Counted from the stretch's first letter, positions 44,430 to 53,378 are shown. The stretch: DNA of 64,000 bases from Aeromonas veronii (GCF_040215105.1 NZ_CP157875.1:983501-1047500), one strand, 5' to 3'. The notes: generated from the letters alone by a model not told the origin. Numbers and translations: made by a program.

Positions 44430-45172
44430 TGGATAAGGAAAATGAATCGGTTTATGTGAGCGAGCAAGAGACCACCTTCCATCTGTTACCTCAGGAAGAG
44501 CAACAGCGCATTATCGATGCCAATCAAAAAAGGGTACGTGAGGCCCCAACGCTTTATGAATGGAATATTTGTGTGCCTACACCATTCGCTTGGATAATGA
44601 TATTGGTAGTTGTAGCAACAATGGTACTGTTTGCTGTGGGTTGCGTATTGCTTACTGGTGATAATGATTGGGGTTTTGCTTATCTAGCCTTTGGTGTTGC
44701 CATGGTAATGATTCCTTATTTTCGTTATTTAGTGATGGCGGATAAAGACTACCATTATCGGCTAACTACGGAGGGTGTAGTCGTCACTTATCAAGATGCT
44801 ATTCCCGAAGTGGCCTACACCATAGTGCGTGGTTTGGCTTGGCTTGGTGTGGTGGTATGTGTCGTAGCTGTTGCCATATTGGGGCCACTGGCCCTGGTTG
44901 GCGCTGGGGGTATGGCGCTCTTTGCGGTATTTTTCACTGATTTTAAGAGTGAAGTATCAGAACATGAAACCATGTTTAAAAAAGACTGGCCCTACACGCT
45001 GTCTATTTCTAAGAGAAAAAAGGCACTGAGATTTGAATCTACCCCCTTTAAAGTTGCATATAGCGATAATCTATATTGCAAGTCTGAGGATTTTGAGCGT
45101 GTTATTGAACTGATTAAAAATCAAATCAGATGCGTCGATATAAAAAACATCAAAGGTCATCCAATGACTTGA
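44429..45172 (+). CDS. Candidate membrane immunity protein for the VasX-like effector
   Basis: A 247-residue inner membrane protein with about four hydrophobic segments: WIMILVVVATMVLFAVGCVL (about 55-75), WGFAYLAFGVAMVMI (about 81-95), and a long stretch VRGLAWLGVVVCVVAVAILG continuing to ALFAVFF (about 132-170). The cytoplasmic tail is lysine-rich. Its ATG overlaps the effector stop (TAATG). V. cholerae VasX is likewise followed by a multi-pass membrane immunity protein, TsiV2. Base composition is clearly more AT-rich than the neighbours, with rare codons such as ATA, suggesting recent transfer. No sequence family was recognised beyond this. Confidence 0.8.
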   Translation: MDKENESVYVSEQETTFHLLPQEEQQRIIDANQKRVREAPTLYEWNICVPTPFAWIMILVVVATMVLFAVGCVLLTGDNDWGFAYLAFGVAMVMIPYFRYLVMADKDYHYRLTTEGVVVTYQDAIPEVAYTIVRGLAWLGVVVCVVAVAILGPLALVGAGGMALFAVFFTDFKSEVSEHETMFKKDWPYTLSISKRKKALRFESTPFKVAYSDNLYCKSEDFERVIELIKNQIRCVDIKNIKGHPMT

Positions 45173-45227
45173 TTCTTCTATGGCACCTGTAAGGGGAGAG
45201 TTATCTAGATGCAATCTGGGTCCCTAT

Positions 45228-45269
45228 AACAGAGCGCCCTTGCTACAGGCAAGGGCGCTCTGTTGTTTT
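45228..45269 (+). terminator. Intrinsic terminator of the type VI cluster
   Basis: A 15-base perfect stem AACAGAGCGCCCTTG/CAAGGGCGCTCTGTT with a 7-base loop and tail GTTTTC. It ends the effector-immunity transcript and faces the convergent yajL gene. Confidence 0.88.
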
Positions 45270-45289
45270 CCGGGACGAGTTTGGCGCGA

Positions 45290-45865
45290 TTATGGCGATA
45301 CCGAAGGGGGCTGCACCATGGGACCTGCTACTGCGTGGGCAGCTTCATCACCTCGCAGTGCCCGCACGATTTCGAGGGCGAATTCGATGGCGCTGCCGGG
45401 GCCCTGGCTGGTGATAAGGCGGTGGGCCTCGTCCCTCACTACCCGCTCAGTGATGAGTTGAGCAGGGGGGAGCTCGGCCTGAAAACCTGGATGGCAAGTG
45501 ACCCGCGCATCTCCCAGCAGGTGGTGATGCTGCAACACCACCACGGGGGCTGCGCAAATGGCGGCGCGCCAGCGGCCACGCAGAGCCTGCACCTTGAGCA
45601 GGTCGATGGCGAGGGGGGTATCGCGGATGGCTTCGCTACCGGGCAGGCCGCCCGGCACGATTATGGCCTCGAAATCACGGCTGGTCAGCTCGTCGATATG
45701 ACAGTCCGCCACTATCTGTACCCCGCGGGAGGCGCGGATCTGGCGCTGCCCCGCCGGGCAGCAGGAGGCGAATACCACTTCGATGGAGGCCCGCACCAGG
45801 GTATCGACGATGGCGACGGTTTCGATCTCTTCCGAACCCGGGGCAACCAGTACCAAAACGCTCAT
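45290..45865 (-). CDS. yajL: DJ-1/PfpI family protein YajL
   Basis: A 191-residue DJ-1-like protein; E. coli YajL is a chaperone and protein deglycase-type stress factor. Motifs: VLVLVAPGSEEIETVAIVDT, AIIVPGGLPGSEAIRD, and the nucleophile elbow AAICAAPVVVLQ with the reactive cysteine. ITSQGPGSAIEFALEIVRAL is the usual C-terminal part. The ATG at 45865 is chosen over one at 45895, because the family starts MS-x-V-L-V. It follows panE after 40 bases on the same strand, as in E. coli. Confidence 0.92.
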   Translation of the reverse strand: MSVLVLVAPGSEEIETVAIVDTLVRASIEVVFASCCPAGQRQIRASRGVQIVADCHIDELTSRDFEAIIVPGGLPGSEAIRDTPLAIDLLKVQALRGRWRAAICAAPVVVLQHHHLLGDARVTCHPGFQAELPPAQLITERVVRDEAHRLITSQGPGSAIEFALEIVRALRGDEAAHAVAGPMVQPPSVSP

Positions 45866-45905
45866 TGCTCGCTCCTCCTGCTTGATGCCCGTCACTTCAC
45901 CGGGT

Positions 45906-46853
45906 CTATTGCTTCTCTTTGATGGCCTGGTAGAGGCCCTGATTGACGGGGACCGCGATGCCGTGCTGCGCCGCCTTGGCGAGCAGGAAGCCGGTGATGG
46001 CTTCGATCTCGGTCTCTCGTCCCAGTTCCATATCCTGATACATGGAAGAGTAATTGTCGGCGGTGAGCTCCACCACCGTCATTACCCGGCGCAGCAGCTC
46101 TTCATTGCTGACGGGCAACCCTTCGGCCTGCATCACGTCCACTACTTCCACGCAGATCTGTTGCAGGGCATCGGTGAAGCGGGAGCCACTCAGTTCGCCA
46201 TTCTTGACCTTGTAAAGTGCCGTGAGCGGGTTGATGGCGCAGTTGATGGCGAGCTTTTGCCATTGACGAGCCCGGATCTGTTCATCCCATCCGGCCTGGC
46301 CGAGGGCACGGGCGAGTTCATCCGCCAGATAGGCGTGAGCCTTGGCTGCCACGTTGACCGGTCCGAGCCAGGTTTCGCCCTTGCCGGTGTGGCGGAACAC
46401 GAAGTGGCCGCTCTGCATGGCGCCGTGGCTGGTGACGCCGGCGATGACCGGGTTGTGCGGGAAGCGTTGAACCACCTGCTCGGCGATGCCCATGCCATTG
46501 TGCAGCAGTACGATGGGGACGCCCGCAGGCAGTCGGCCGATCAGCGGGGTCAGGGCCGGGACGACCTGGCTTGCCTTGGTCATCACCAGCAGGCGTTTGA
46601 TGGCGCCGGGCTGACTGATGAAGCCGCGCTCTATGGTCAGCAGCTGGGTATGACCGTCGAGAGAGGTAAAATCGATGCCGGGGTGCAGGGTGGCCCGGTG
46701 CCGTTCGCGCAACAGGACACGGGTCGATTGACCGCTTTGGGTCAGCAGGGATGCGAAGACACCCCCCAGAGCACCGCAGCCCAGCAGGGTCCATTGGGGA
46801 GGGAGGGGGTGACGGCTGGTTTTCAGGTTATTGTCGCGTAATCCGCTTGGCAT
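45906..46853 (-). CDS. panE: 2-dehydropantoate 2-reductase
   Basis: A 315-residue NADPH-dependent enzyme of pantothenate (coenzyme A) synthesis that reduces ketopantoate to pantoate. Motifs: the nucleotide loop WTLLGCGALGGVFASLL, KRLLVMTKASQVVPAL, PIVLLHNGMGIAEQVV and the catalytic lysine region RARQWQKLAINCAINPLTAL. The first 20 residues are polar and may be an over-extension, but no better start is evident because the Rossmann motif begins at about residue 22. It is divergent from yajQ, the same layout as in E. coli. Confidence 0.93.
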   Translation of the reverse strand: MPSGLRDNNLKTSRHPLPPQWTLLGCGALGGVFASLLTQSGQSTRVLLRERHRATLHPGIDFTSLDGHTQLLTIERGFISQPGAIKRLLVMTKASQVVPALTPLIGRLPAGVPIVLLHNGMGIAEQVVQRFPHNPVIAGVTSHGAMQSGHFVFRHTGKGETWLGPVNVAAKAHAYLADELARALGQAGWDEQIRARQWQKLAINCAINPLTALYKVKNGELSGSRFTDALQQICVEVVDVMQAEGLPVSNEELLRRVMTVVELTADNYSSMYQDMELGRETEIEAITGFLLAKAAQHGIAVPVNQGLYQAIKEKQ

Positions 46854-47079
46854 GGAGAGACTCAGTCAGGGTAGTGGTCGCATTCCGATCAACCGCTTAC
46901 CGGGGATAAAGGAAGAGGTCGCCTGGCGGACACTAACGGGTCTCGCCATTCCTGTGCGGAGAGGATTCTAGCAGAGCCATCCCATCGAAATCAGCAAATT
47001 TGCCCGTTTTCTGGTAGATTTGCCCCCTATTCGCATTACCCCAAAGCACAACATACAGCACAGCATGAGGAGCCCGGCT

Positions 47080-47562
47080 ATGCCGTCATTCGATATTGTC
47101 TCTGAAGTCAAAATGAACGAGGTGTTGAACGCCGTCGATAACGCCAATCGTGAACTGGCGACCCGTTTCGATTTTCGTGGGGTGGAAGCCAGCTTCGAAC
47201 TGAACAAAGAAGAGGTCAAGCTGGAGGCGGATGCCGATTTCCAGCTCAAGCAGATGGTCGAGATCCTGCGCGGGGCGCTGCTCAAGCGCCAGATCGAGAA
47301 CAGCTCCATGGACGTGGGTGACAGCATTCACTCCGGCAAGCGTTTCCACCTGACCGTGAAGTTCAAGCAGGGGATCGACAAAGAGGTCGCCAAGAAGCTG
47401 GTGAAGCTTATCAAAGACTCCAAGATCAAGGTGCAGGCTGCCATCCAGGGTGACGAAGTGCGCGTGACCGGCAAGAAGCGTGACGATCTGCAGGAAACCA
47501 TGGCGCTGGTGCGCGGTGCCGAGCTGGGCCAACCGATGCAGTTCCAGAACTTCCGTGATTGA
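47080..47562 (+). CDS. yajQ: YajQ family cyclic-di-GMP binding / nucleotide-binding protein
   Basis: A 160-residue UPF0234 protein. It begins [20 protein letters not shown] and contains [19 protein letters not shown] and the C-terminal repeat-like part [29 protein letters not shown]. Xanthomonas and Pseudomonas homologues bind cyclic di-GMP and act with a LysR regulator; the E. coli protein binds nucleic acid or tRNA in vitro. The ATG at 47080 follows AGGAG. An upstream in-frame start at 47020 is unlike the family. A terminator follows at 47583. Confidence 0.95.
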   Translation: MPSFDIVSEVKMNEVLNAVDNANRELATRFDFRGVEASFELNKEEVKLEADADFQLKQMVEILRGALLKRQIENSSMDVGDSIHSGKRFHLTVKFKQGIDKEVAKKLVKLIKDSKIKVQAAIQGDEVRVTGKKRDDLQETMALVRGAELGQPMQFQNFRD

Positions 47563-47582
47563 TCGATAGCTCGATTGACGAG

Positions 47583-47611
47583 AAAGGGGAGGCATAAGGC
47601 TTCCCCTTTTT
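47583..47611 (+). terminator. Intrinsic terminator after yajQ
   Basis: AAAGGGGA/TCCCCTTT stem with an internal GC/GC extension and a short loop, followed by TT. Confidence 0.65.
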
Positions 47612-47628
47612 GTTTGGCGAAAGCCCAT

Positions 47629-47658
47629 AAAAAACCGGAGCAGTTGCTCCGGTTTTTT
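47629..47658. terminator. Bidirectional terminator between yajQ and the tsx-like gene
   Basis: ACCGGAGCA-GT-TGCTCCGGT flanked by AAAA on the left and TTTTTT on the right, 22 bases beyond the stop of the minus-strand tsx-like gene. Confidence 0.9.
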
Positions 47659-47679
47659 GTATCCCAGATACCCGTTCGA

Positions 47680-48486
47680 TTAGAACTTGTAGGTAACGGA
47701 GAAGTAGTGGCCGAAACCGGTGGTTTTCAGGCCGTAGGAACCGTTCTGGATACCGTAGATGTCGTTGAAGTACTTCAGGCCGTAACCGACGGCGTAGCGG
47801 TCGGAGTGCCAGTACAGGCCGTTGAACATGGCGGTACCGTCGGTGGAGGTGTCCTTGGCATCAAACAGGTGATCCAGGTAACCCTGATAGGCGACGAAGC
47901 TGCCGTTGGAGAAGGTGTAGAAAGGCTTGAACCAGTTCATGGAGAACTGATAGCCGTTCCAGCCTTGCTCACCGGTGCCTTCGTTGACGTGGCGGGCATA
48001 CAGGTTCATGCCAACTTTACCGAACCAAGGTACTTGTACGTCGGCACCCAGACCGGTCATGGCTTCGAACAGACCATCCGGACCACCTACGTTGACCAGG
48101 TTGGCGATGTAGACTTCCTGGATCGGACCGAAGGAGAGATCTTTGCCAGTCATGGCATCGATGGAGATACGCGGTGCGAACTTGATGAACAGGTTGTCTT
48201 GGTTGTGCTTGTCGTCGTGACGGTTCTGGAAGATGTCAAACACATCGACGTAACCGTACAGATCGAAGATACCAGAGCGGCCACCAAACTCCATTTCGAA
48301 GTAGGTATCGTTGTAGCCACCTTCAGACTCGCTGTAGGGCAGCTGGTCGATGGTGTGCATTACGTTGAACTGGAACCACTTGTAGTCGTTCTTGTGGATG
48401 TCACCGCTGTAGTCGGCAGCAAAAGCCGGGGTGGCGGATGCAGCCAGCAGACCGGCAGCGATCAGAGTCTTGGTAAATTTGGCCAT
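47680..48486 (-). CDS. Tsx/OmpK-like nucleoside channel outer membrane protein
   Basis: A 268-residue outer membrane beta-barrel of the Tsx/OmpK family, which forms nucleoside-selective pores and often serves as a phage receptor. The signal peptide is LIAAGLLAASATPAFA, with mature start ADYSGDIHKNDYKWFQFNVM. Barrel segments include GIFDLYGYVDVFDIFQN, DNLFIKFAPRISIDAMTG and GWNGYQFSMNWFKPFYTFSN, and the last residues are YFSVTYKF with a terminal Phe. The ATG at 48486 opens the signal peptide, while the frame extends 51 bases further without one. Codon use is strongly biased to common codons, suggesting high expression. Confidence 0.9.
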   Translation of the reverse strand: MAKFTKTLIAAGLLAASATPAFAADYSGDIHKNDYKWFQFNVMHTIDQLPYSESEGGYNDTYFEMEFGGRSGIFDLYGYVDVFDIFQNRHDDKHNQDNLFIKFAPRISIDAMTGKDLSFGPIQEVYIANLVNVGGPDGLFEAMTGLGADVQVPWFGKVGMNLYARHVNEGTGEQGWNGYQFSMNWFKPFYTFSNGSFVAYQGYLDHLFDAKDTSTDGTAMFNGLYWHSDRYAVGYGLKYFNDIYGIQNGSYGLKTTGFGHYFSVTYKF

Positions 48487-48643
48487 TTTATTGGTCTCTT
48501 GTGTGTTTAGTTGAGGTTTTCCGTAGCCTGCCCACAAGGAGCGGGAGGGATTCTAGCCAAATAATTTCAACGGATAAACAAGAGCCAGGGAACTTTGTCA
48601 GGATTTGTGAATCTAATCACCCCCTCATTTAGGCAAACGCTTG

Positions 48644-50047
48644 CTATTTGTTCGCTTGTGGTGACAAATGCTTGCCTCGTTTGGAAACTACAATGATCAG
48701 CAGCATCACGGGCACCCCGAGCAGACTGGTGCCGATGAAGAAGTGACTGTAGCCAAACAGCTCGACAAAACGGCCTGAGAACCCCGCAAGCAGCTTGGGT
48801 AGCAGCAACATGATGGAGCTGAACAGCGCATACTGGGTGGCCGAGAAGGCGACGTTGGTCAGGCTCGACAGATAGGTCACGAAAGCTGCGGTGGCGATGC
48901 CGGCGCTGAGGTTGTCGAGCGAGATGATCAGGGTCAGCAGCTCCAGGTTGTGGCCGACTTCGTTGAGCAGGGCAAACAGCAAGTTGGTGCTGGCGGTGAG
49001 CACGGCGCCAAGAAACAGGATGCGCAAGGTTCCCAGCCGCATCACCAGTACCCCTCCCAATGCCGCCCCGACCAGCGTCATGATGACCCCATATACCTTG
49101 GTGATGGTGGCCACTTCCGTTTTGCTGAATTGCAGGTCCACATAGAAGCTGTTGGACATCACCCCCATTACCACGTCCGAGATGCGATAGCAGGCGATGA
49201 GCCCGAGGATCAGCAGGGCGGAGCCCCCGAAACGGCGGAAGAAATCGGCGAATGGACACCAGATGGCCTCGTAGACCCAGGCACCCAGCCCCGCCAGCGG
49301 GGTTGGCCAGCCTTGCTGTTGCAGCAGTTGCTTGCGCTCGGCCTGTTGCTCGTTCTGGCGAGCGAGATCGATGTCGGGCTCATGACACAGCAGGGTGGTG
49401 ATAATGCCGAGGGACATGAGCCCCGCCATGCACAGATAGGTGAGCTGCCAGCCGCGATAGTCGTAGCCGCTGTTGCTGCCAAGCCAGGCGGCCAGCGCCA
49501 GAGCGCCGGCGCCCGCCATGATCATCGCGAGCCGATAGCCGGTCATGTAGGAGGCCGCCATGGCCGCCTGCAGGCGCTCGGGGGCCGACTCGATGCGGTA
49601 GGCATCGATGACGATGTCCTGGGTAGCCGAGGCAAAGGCCACCAGCAGGGCGAAGAGGGCGAGCTGGGCGAGCTGGGTCTTGGGATCGCAATAGGCCATG
49701 CCCACTAGGGCGAGGGCGGTCAGCAGTTGGGAGAGCAGCATCCAGCTGCGCCGTCGTCCCAACAGGCGCGAGAGCAGGGGCAGGGAGAGGCGATCGACCA
49801 GGGGAGACCACACCCACTTGAAGCCGTAGGCCAGGGCCACCCAGCTCATGTAGCCGATGTCGGTGAGGCTTACATCGGCTTCACGCAACCAGAACGAGAG
49901 GGTGCCAAAGACCAGCAGCAGGGGCAGGCCGGAGGAGAAGCCCATGGCAAACAGGATGAGAACCCGGCCTTCGAGATACACGGCGAGGGCGTCTCGCCAG
50001 CTGGTGAGGCGGCCCGGGTTACGACTGGGCGGGCGGAGAGTGTTCAA
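48644..50047 (-). CDS. ampG: Muropeptide MFS transporter AmpG
   Basis: A 467-residue inner membrane permease with about 14 hydrophobic helices that brings anhydro-muropeptides into the cytoplasm for cell wall recycling, and so supplies the AmpR ligands that induce AmpC beta-lactamase. Matches to the AmpG pattern: GFSSGLPLLLVFGTLSFWLR, GFKWVWSPLVDRLSLPLLSR, GRRRSWMLLSQLLTALALV, ASATQDIVIDAYRIE. Similar length to E. coli AmpG (491). In Aeromonas such a permease is relevant to inducible beta-lactam resistance, although no ampC is in this window. Confidence 0.94.
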   Translation of the reverse strand: MNTLRPPSRNPGRLTSWRDALAVYLEGRVLILFAMGFSSGLPLLLVFGTLSFWLREADVSLTDIGYMSWVALAYGFKWVWSPLVDRLSLPLLSRLLGRRRSWMLLSQLLTALALVGMAYCDPKTQLAQLALFALLVAFASATQDIVIDAYRIESAPERLQAAMAASYMTGYRLAMIMAGAGALALAAWLGSNSGYDYRGWQLTYLCMAGLMSLGIITTLLCHEPDIDLARQNEQQAERKQLLQQQGWPTPLAGLGAWVYEAIWCPFADFFRRFGGSALLILGLIACYRISDVVMGVMSNSFYVDLQFSKTEVATITKVYGVIMTLVGAALGGVLVMRLGTLRILFLGAVLTASTNLLFALLNEVGHNLELLTLIISLDNLSAGIATAAFVTYLSSLTNVAFSATQYALFSSIMLLLPKLLAGFSGRFVELFGYSHFFIGTSLLGVPVMLLIIVVSKRGKHLSPQANK

Positions 50048-50132
50048 ATGCCTGACTCCTCGGGGAAAAGGTGGCTATTTTGTCAGGTTCGAAGGGGATA
50101 GCCAAGGCAAGCAGAACGTCGTCCGCAGGCCT

Positions 50133-50459
50133 TCAGGGTCGTGAACCGATGCAGTGAGGCGGACAGGGCCCCTGCTCGAGGAGATAGTTGGCGCAGGCCA
50201 TCAACTGCAGTCGCAGCCGGGGATCGGTATCGATCTGTTGCTCATCCCATAGATGCAGGCTGTGCAGCAGGTGCCAGAAGACGGATTCTCGCTGACTGGA
50301 CGGTTGTTTGTCGGTGCAGTGGGGCAGGGCTTGCCAGTGGGAGAGCAGTTGCCAGCTCACATCTTCCAGCTGTTGGTAGGCAATTTCCCGTGCCAGGAAG
50401 TGACGAACAGCCTGGGACAGCAGCATGGCGTGTTGGGTTATGTAGGCCTGATAGATCAC
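50133..50459 (-). CDS. Small hypothetical cytoplasmic protein
   Basis: A 108-residue protein that I do not recognise. It starts at GTG (50459), with an excellent ribosome site AAAAGGAGG five bases upstream, which argues that it is real. The sequence is helical and rich in Gln, His and Leu (HAMLLSQAVRHFLAREIAYQ, ESVFWHLLHSLHLWDEQQ), with a cysteine pair near the end (GPCPPHC). No signal peptide or membrane segment. It lies between ampG and the cyclophilin gene, all on the minus strand. Confidence 0.65.
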   Translation of the reverse strand: MIYQAYITQHAMLLSQAVRHFLAREIAYQQLEDVSWQLLSHWQALPHCTDKQPSSQRESVFWHLLHSLHLWDEQQIDTDPRLRLQLMACANYLLEQGPCPPHCIGSRP

Positions 50460-50570
50460 CGGCGCCTCCTTTTTCTCCTCTGGGGCCCCCGGGATGGGGG
50501 CAAGGCCAGAGTATAGAAAGGGGCGCCGGTGACCTTGGCGGTGATGAGGCAGGATGTGATCCGCTCCGCG

Positions 50571-51122
50571 TTATTTCTCCGCCAGCAGCACGACTCTTTT
50601 CAGGATGATGGGGCTGGTCGGCACATCGTTGGCTCTCAGGATGGAGCTGTAACCTGTCTGCACCAGTGCCAGTTTGTCCAGCACCTCCATGCCTTGCACC
50701 ACCTGGCCGAATACGGTGTAACCGGCGCCTGCATTGGCGTTGAGGTTGTCGTTGTCCGCCAGGTTGAAATAGAACTGGCGGGTGGCGCTGTCGACGGCCT
50801 GGGTACGGGCCATAGCGATGCTACCGCGCTTGTTGGGCAGGCCTCCCTTGGACTCGTTCACCACAGGGTCGAAGGTCGGCAGCGGCTGGAACTGCTGGTT
50901 GTAGCCCCCTCCCTGCACCACGAAGTTCTGGATCACCCGGTGGAACAGGCTGCCGTCATAGCTGCCGTCCGCCACATAGCGCAGAAAGTTCTTCACCGTC
51001 TGCGGCGCCTGCTTGGGGGCCAGCTCCACGACGATGTTGCCGTGATTGGTCTCCATCCTGACCTTGGGGCCGGCAAACGCCAGGGGGGCGATCAGCATGG
51101 CCAATAACCAGAGTTTTTTCAT
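50571..51122 (-). CDS. ppiA: Periplasmic cyclophilin-type peptidylprolyl isomerase
   Basis: A 183-residue cis-trans prolyl isomerase with a signal peptide (LLAMLIAPLAFA), so periplasmic like E. coli PpiA. The cyclophilin core is complete: VRMETNHGNIVVELAPKQAP, YDGSLFHRVIQNFVVQGGGY with the catalytic Arg, KRGSIAMARTQAVDSATRQF with the active-site Gln/Phe region, and AGYTVFGQVVQGMEVLDKL. It lies 15 bases after the yajG gene on the same strand and is probably co-transcribed. Confidence 0.93.
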   Translation of the reverse strand: MKKLWLLAMLIAPLAFAGPKVRMETNHGNIVVELAPKQAPQTVKNFLRYVADGSYDGSLFHRVIQNFVVQGGGYNQQFQPLPTFDPVVNESKGGLPNKRGSIAMARTQAVDSATRQFYFNLADNDNLNANAGAGYTVFGQVVQGMEVLDKLALVQTGYSSILRANDVPTSPIILKRVVLLAEK

Positions 51123-51137
51123 GTATCGCTTCCTCGT

Positions 51138-51713
51138 TTAGCTCGGTTGGCCCTTGAGATAACCGCGCAGAGCCTCGTCGGCCATGATCTGCTGCAGTAC
51201 GCTGCCCAGTTGCTGGTTCAGGGTGGACTCCAGATCGGCCATGCTCGGCTCACCCGGCTCCTCCTTGCTGGAGGACATGTTGAATTGCTTGGTCAGCTTG
51301 CTGCCCTGGAAATCGGCGATCACCTGCAGACTGACCTTGGATTTGGTCACATAGGTGAAGGTCTTCTCTTCCACGGTCACGGCGGCGGTGGAGATGGCCA
51401 GGGTCAGGTTGGTGGTACCGCTGTTGCCCACTTCAAGCCCCTGACTGCGCAGGCCCTCGGCCAGTTTCTCGGCCAGCAGGTTGTTGAGGGGCTGGGCACT
51501 GTTGACCAGAACGGGGGCCTTCTCTTTCTTCTTGATGGAGAAGACATAGGCGGCTTCGCGCTTGTCGACCCCTTCCATGGTGATCCGGTTGCCGGAGTAG
51601 TACTGCTGGTTGGCGGGGATGACTTGCGGGTTGAGCAAGGCGGTCTCCGGCCAGTGAGTGGCACAACCACCCAGCATCAGGGCGGCCAGCAGCAAGAGTG
51701 ACTTTTTCATCAT
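51138..51713 (-). CDS. yajG: YajG family lipoprotein
   Basis: A 191-residue lipoprotein with a lipobox (MLGGC, cysteine at residue 17). The pattern HWPETALLNPQVIPANQQYY, then VDKREAAYVFSIKKKEKAPV and LNNLLAEKLAEGLRSQGLEV matches YajG of E. coli, an uncharacterised lipoprotein encoded beside ampG and bolA. The neighbourhood is conserved here, but ppiA and a hypothetical gene lie between yajG and ampG, and rlmG lies between yajG and bolA. Confidence 0.9.
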   Translation of the reverse strand: MMKKSLLLLAALMLGGCATHWPETALLNPQVIPANQQYYSGNRITMEGVDKREAAYVFSIKKKEKAPVLVNSAQPLNNLLAEKLAEGLRSQGLEVGNSGTTNLTLAISTAAVTVEEKTFTYVTKSKVSLQVIADFQGSKLTKQFNMSSSKEEPGEPSMADLESTLNQQLGSVLQQIMADEALRGYLKGQPS

Positions 51714-51734
51714 GGGTTTCCTTTAGCTTTATCT

Positions 51735-52868
51735 TTAGCGTTTGATGGCTTTCAAAATAACGAACTTGCTGTTCGATGCAACCACTTGTGCGTTGGCAAA
51801 CAAGCGCTTGAGTTTATTGTGATAATCCAGATGGCGGTTGCCTACTATCCAGAGTTCCCCCCCCTGAGGCAACACCCGGTGCGCATCGGTGAACATCTGC
51901 CAGGCGATATGGTCAGTGATCGCCTGCAGTTGGTGGAAGGGCGGATTGCAGAGAATGCGATCGGCCGCTCCCGTTTCTATCCCATCGAGACAGTTATTGA
52001 CCAGGAAGTGGGCGCGGGGCAGGGCATCGGGCAGGTTGTGCTCGACGTTCAGGCGCGCCGAGTCCACCGCCATGTGGGATTCGTCGATGAAAGTCACCTC
52101 CACCTCGCTGTCTCGCGCCAGCAGGGAGAGCCCCAGCACGCCGTTGCCGCAACCCAGATCGATCACCCGTCGGGCGCTGTGGATAGGCAGGTTGTCCAGC
52201 ATGAAGCGGGCGCCGATATCCAGGCTGGTGCGGGAAAATACGTTGGCATGGTTGTGGATCAGCATGTTGCTGCCTTCCAGCGGCCAGGTGGTGGGGAAGG
52301 GATTATCCAGCGCAGGGCGCAGGGCGTCCGGCGTACAGTGAATGAGACGGGCCTTCTTCCAGGCCAGCGAGGTGCGGGTCTCGCCCAGGTATTTCTCGAA
52401 CAGCTTGAGGGTGGAGGTGTGAATATCCTTCGCCTTGCCCGCCGCCAGGATCCGGGTGGTCGGGGTGACCACCTGGCGCAGGGCCAGCAGTTGCTGCTCC
52501 AGCAGCGCCTGATACTTGGACACCTTGATCACCACCAGAGCGGGAGCCAAGGGCAGCGGAGCCAGCGCATCCTGCAGGCGGATGTCGTGGGGATCCAGGC
52601 CATTCTCGGCCAGATTCGCCAGGGTCGCCCGTTCGCTGATATGGGAGTCGGTCACGCACCGGGGGGTATGGTCGTGCAGATAGGCAGTCAGGGCGCCGAA
52701 GCCGTCGTTCATGATGATGACGGGGCCGCACTGCTCGAGCGGCGACTCGGCGAGTTCGTTGATGAGATATTCGTCTGCCGCATCCCAGGCCTGCAGGGGA
52801 TCCTGGCTCTGCCGCGGATACCGGTAAAGGGTCAGGCGGCAATGCGCCGTGTCGAGTAGGGTCTGCAT
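51735..52868 (-). CDS. rlmG: 23S rRNA (guanine-1835-N2)-methyltransferase RlmG
   Basis: A 377-residue SAM-dependent methyltransferase that modifies G1835 of 23S rRNA; E. coli RlmG has 378 residues. The start at 52868 (MQTLLDTAHCRLTLYRYP) is chosen because the frame upstream, open to 53150, has no family-like sequence and overlaps the bolA promoter and coding region. The C-terminal catalytic domain has the SAM motif RRVIDLGCGNGVLGLSLLA and the adenine/guanine N-methyltransferase signature RILCNPPFHQ. The N-terminal half is the degenerate duplicated domain typical of RlmG/RsmC. Divergent from bolA. Confidence 0.93.
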   Translation of the reverse strand: MQTLLDTAHCRLTLYRYPRQSQDPLQAWDAADEYLINELAESPLEQCGPVIIMNDGFGALTAYLHDHTPRCVTDSHISERATLANLAENGLDPHDIRLQDALAPLPLAPALVVIKVSKYQALLEQQLLALRQVVTPTTRILAAGKAKDIHTSTLKLFEKYLGETRTSLAWKKARLIHCTPDALRPALDNPFPTTWPLEGSNMLIHNHANVFSRTSLDIGARFMLDNLPIHSARRVIDLGCGNGVLGLSLLARDSEVEVTFIDESHMAVDSARLNVEHNLPDALPRAHFLVNNCLDGIETGAADRILCNPPFHQLQAITDHIAWQMFTDAHRVLPQGGELWIVGNRHLDYHNKLKRLFANAQVVASNSKFVILKAIKR

Positions 52869-53066
52869 AAGAGAAGTATCCAAGGTGATGCTTATATATG
52901 GCAACGACAGCCAGCGACGAGCCGGTCGTTGAAGTGGCGCTATTCTAGCGGGGACGCAGAATTTCACCAGCCCGGTGCGTGACTGGCTCATAAGGCCCTC
53001 GGCGTGATTTATCCCGGGTCGGCTCTGGCTTACAATGGCCGGACATCCATCTTGGGAGTGTTTGTC

Positions 53067-53378
53067 GTGAGCATGCAACAACAGATCGAGGCCAAACTGG
53101 CCGCCTTGTCCCCCAGTCATCTGGAAGTGATCAACGAGAGCTATATGCACCGGGTGGCGCCGGGTTCAGAGAGCCACTTCAAGGTCATTGTCGTGAGCCA
53201 GGCGTTCGAGGGGCAACGGCTGATCGGTCGTCATCGTCAGGTCAACGGCCTGTTGGCCGACGAACTGGCTGGTGCTATTCATGCGCTGGCCCTGCATACC
53301 TATACCGAGACTGAATGGCAGCAACGGGAGCAGGCGCCAACCACGCCGAGCTGTGTCAGCAAGCCCCCCTTCGCGTGA
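53067..53378 (+). CDS. bolA: BolA family protein
   Basis: A 103-residue BolA protein, a morphogene and Fe-S related partner of monothiol glutaredoxins. Pattern: [39 protein letters not shown], and [20 protein letters not shown], the helix-turn-helix-like segment. The GTG at 53067 lies eight bases from GGGAG; an ATG six bases later is too far. A histidine in SHFKVIVVS is the conserved ligand position. A stretch of 400 bases follows before the nqr operon. Confidence 0.93.
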   Translation: MSMQQQIEAKLAALSPSHLEVINESYMHRVAPGSESHFKVIVVSQAFEGQRLIGRHRQVNGLLADELAGAIHALALHTYTETEWQQREQAPTTPSCVSKPPFA

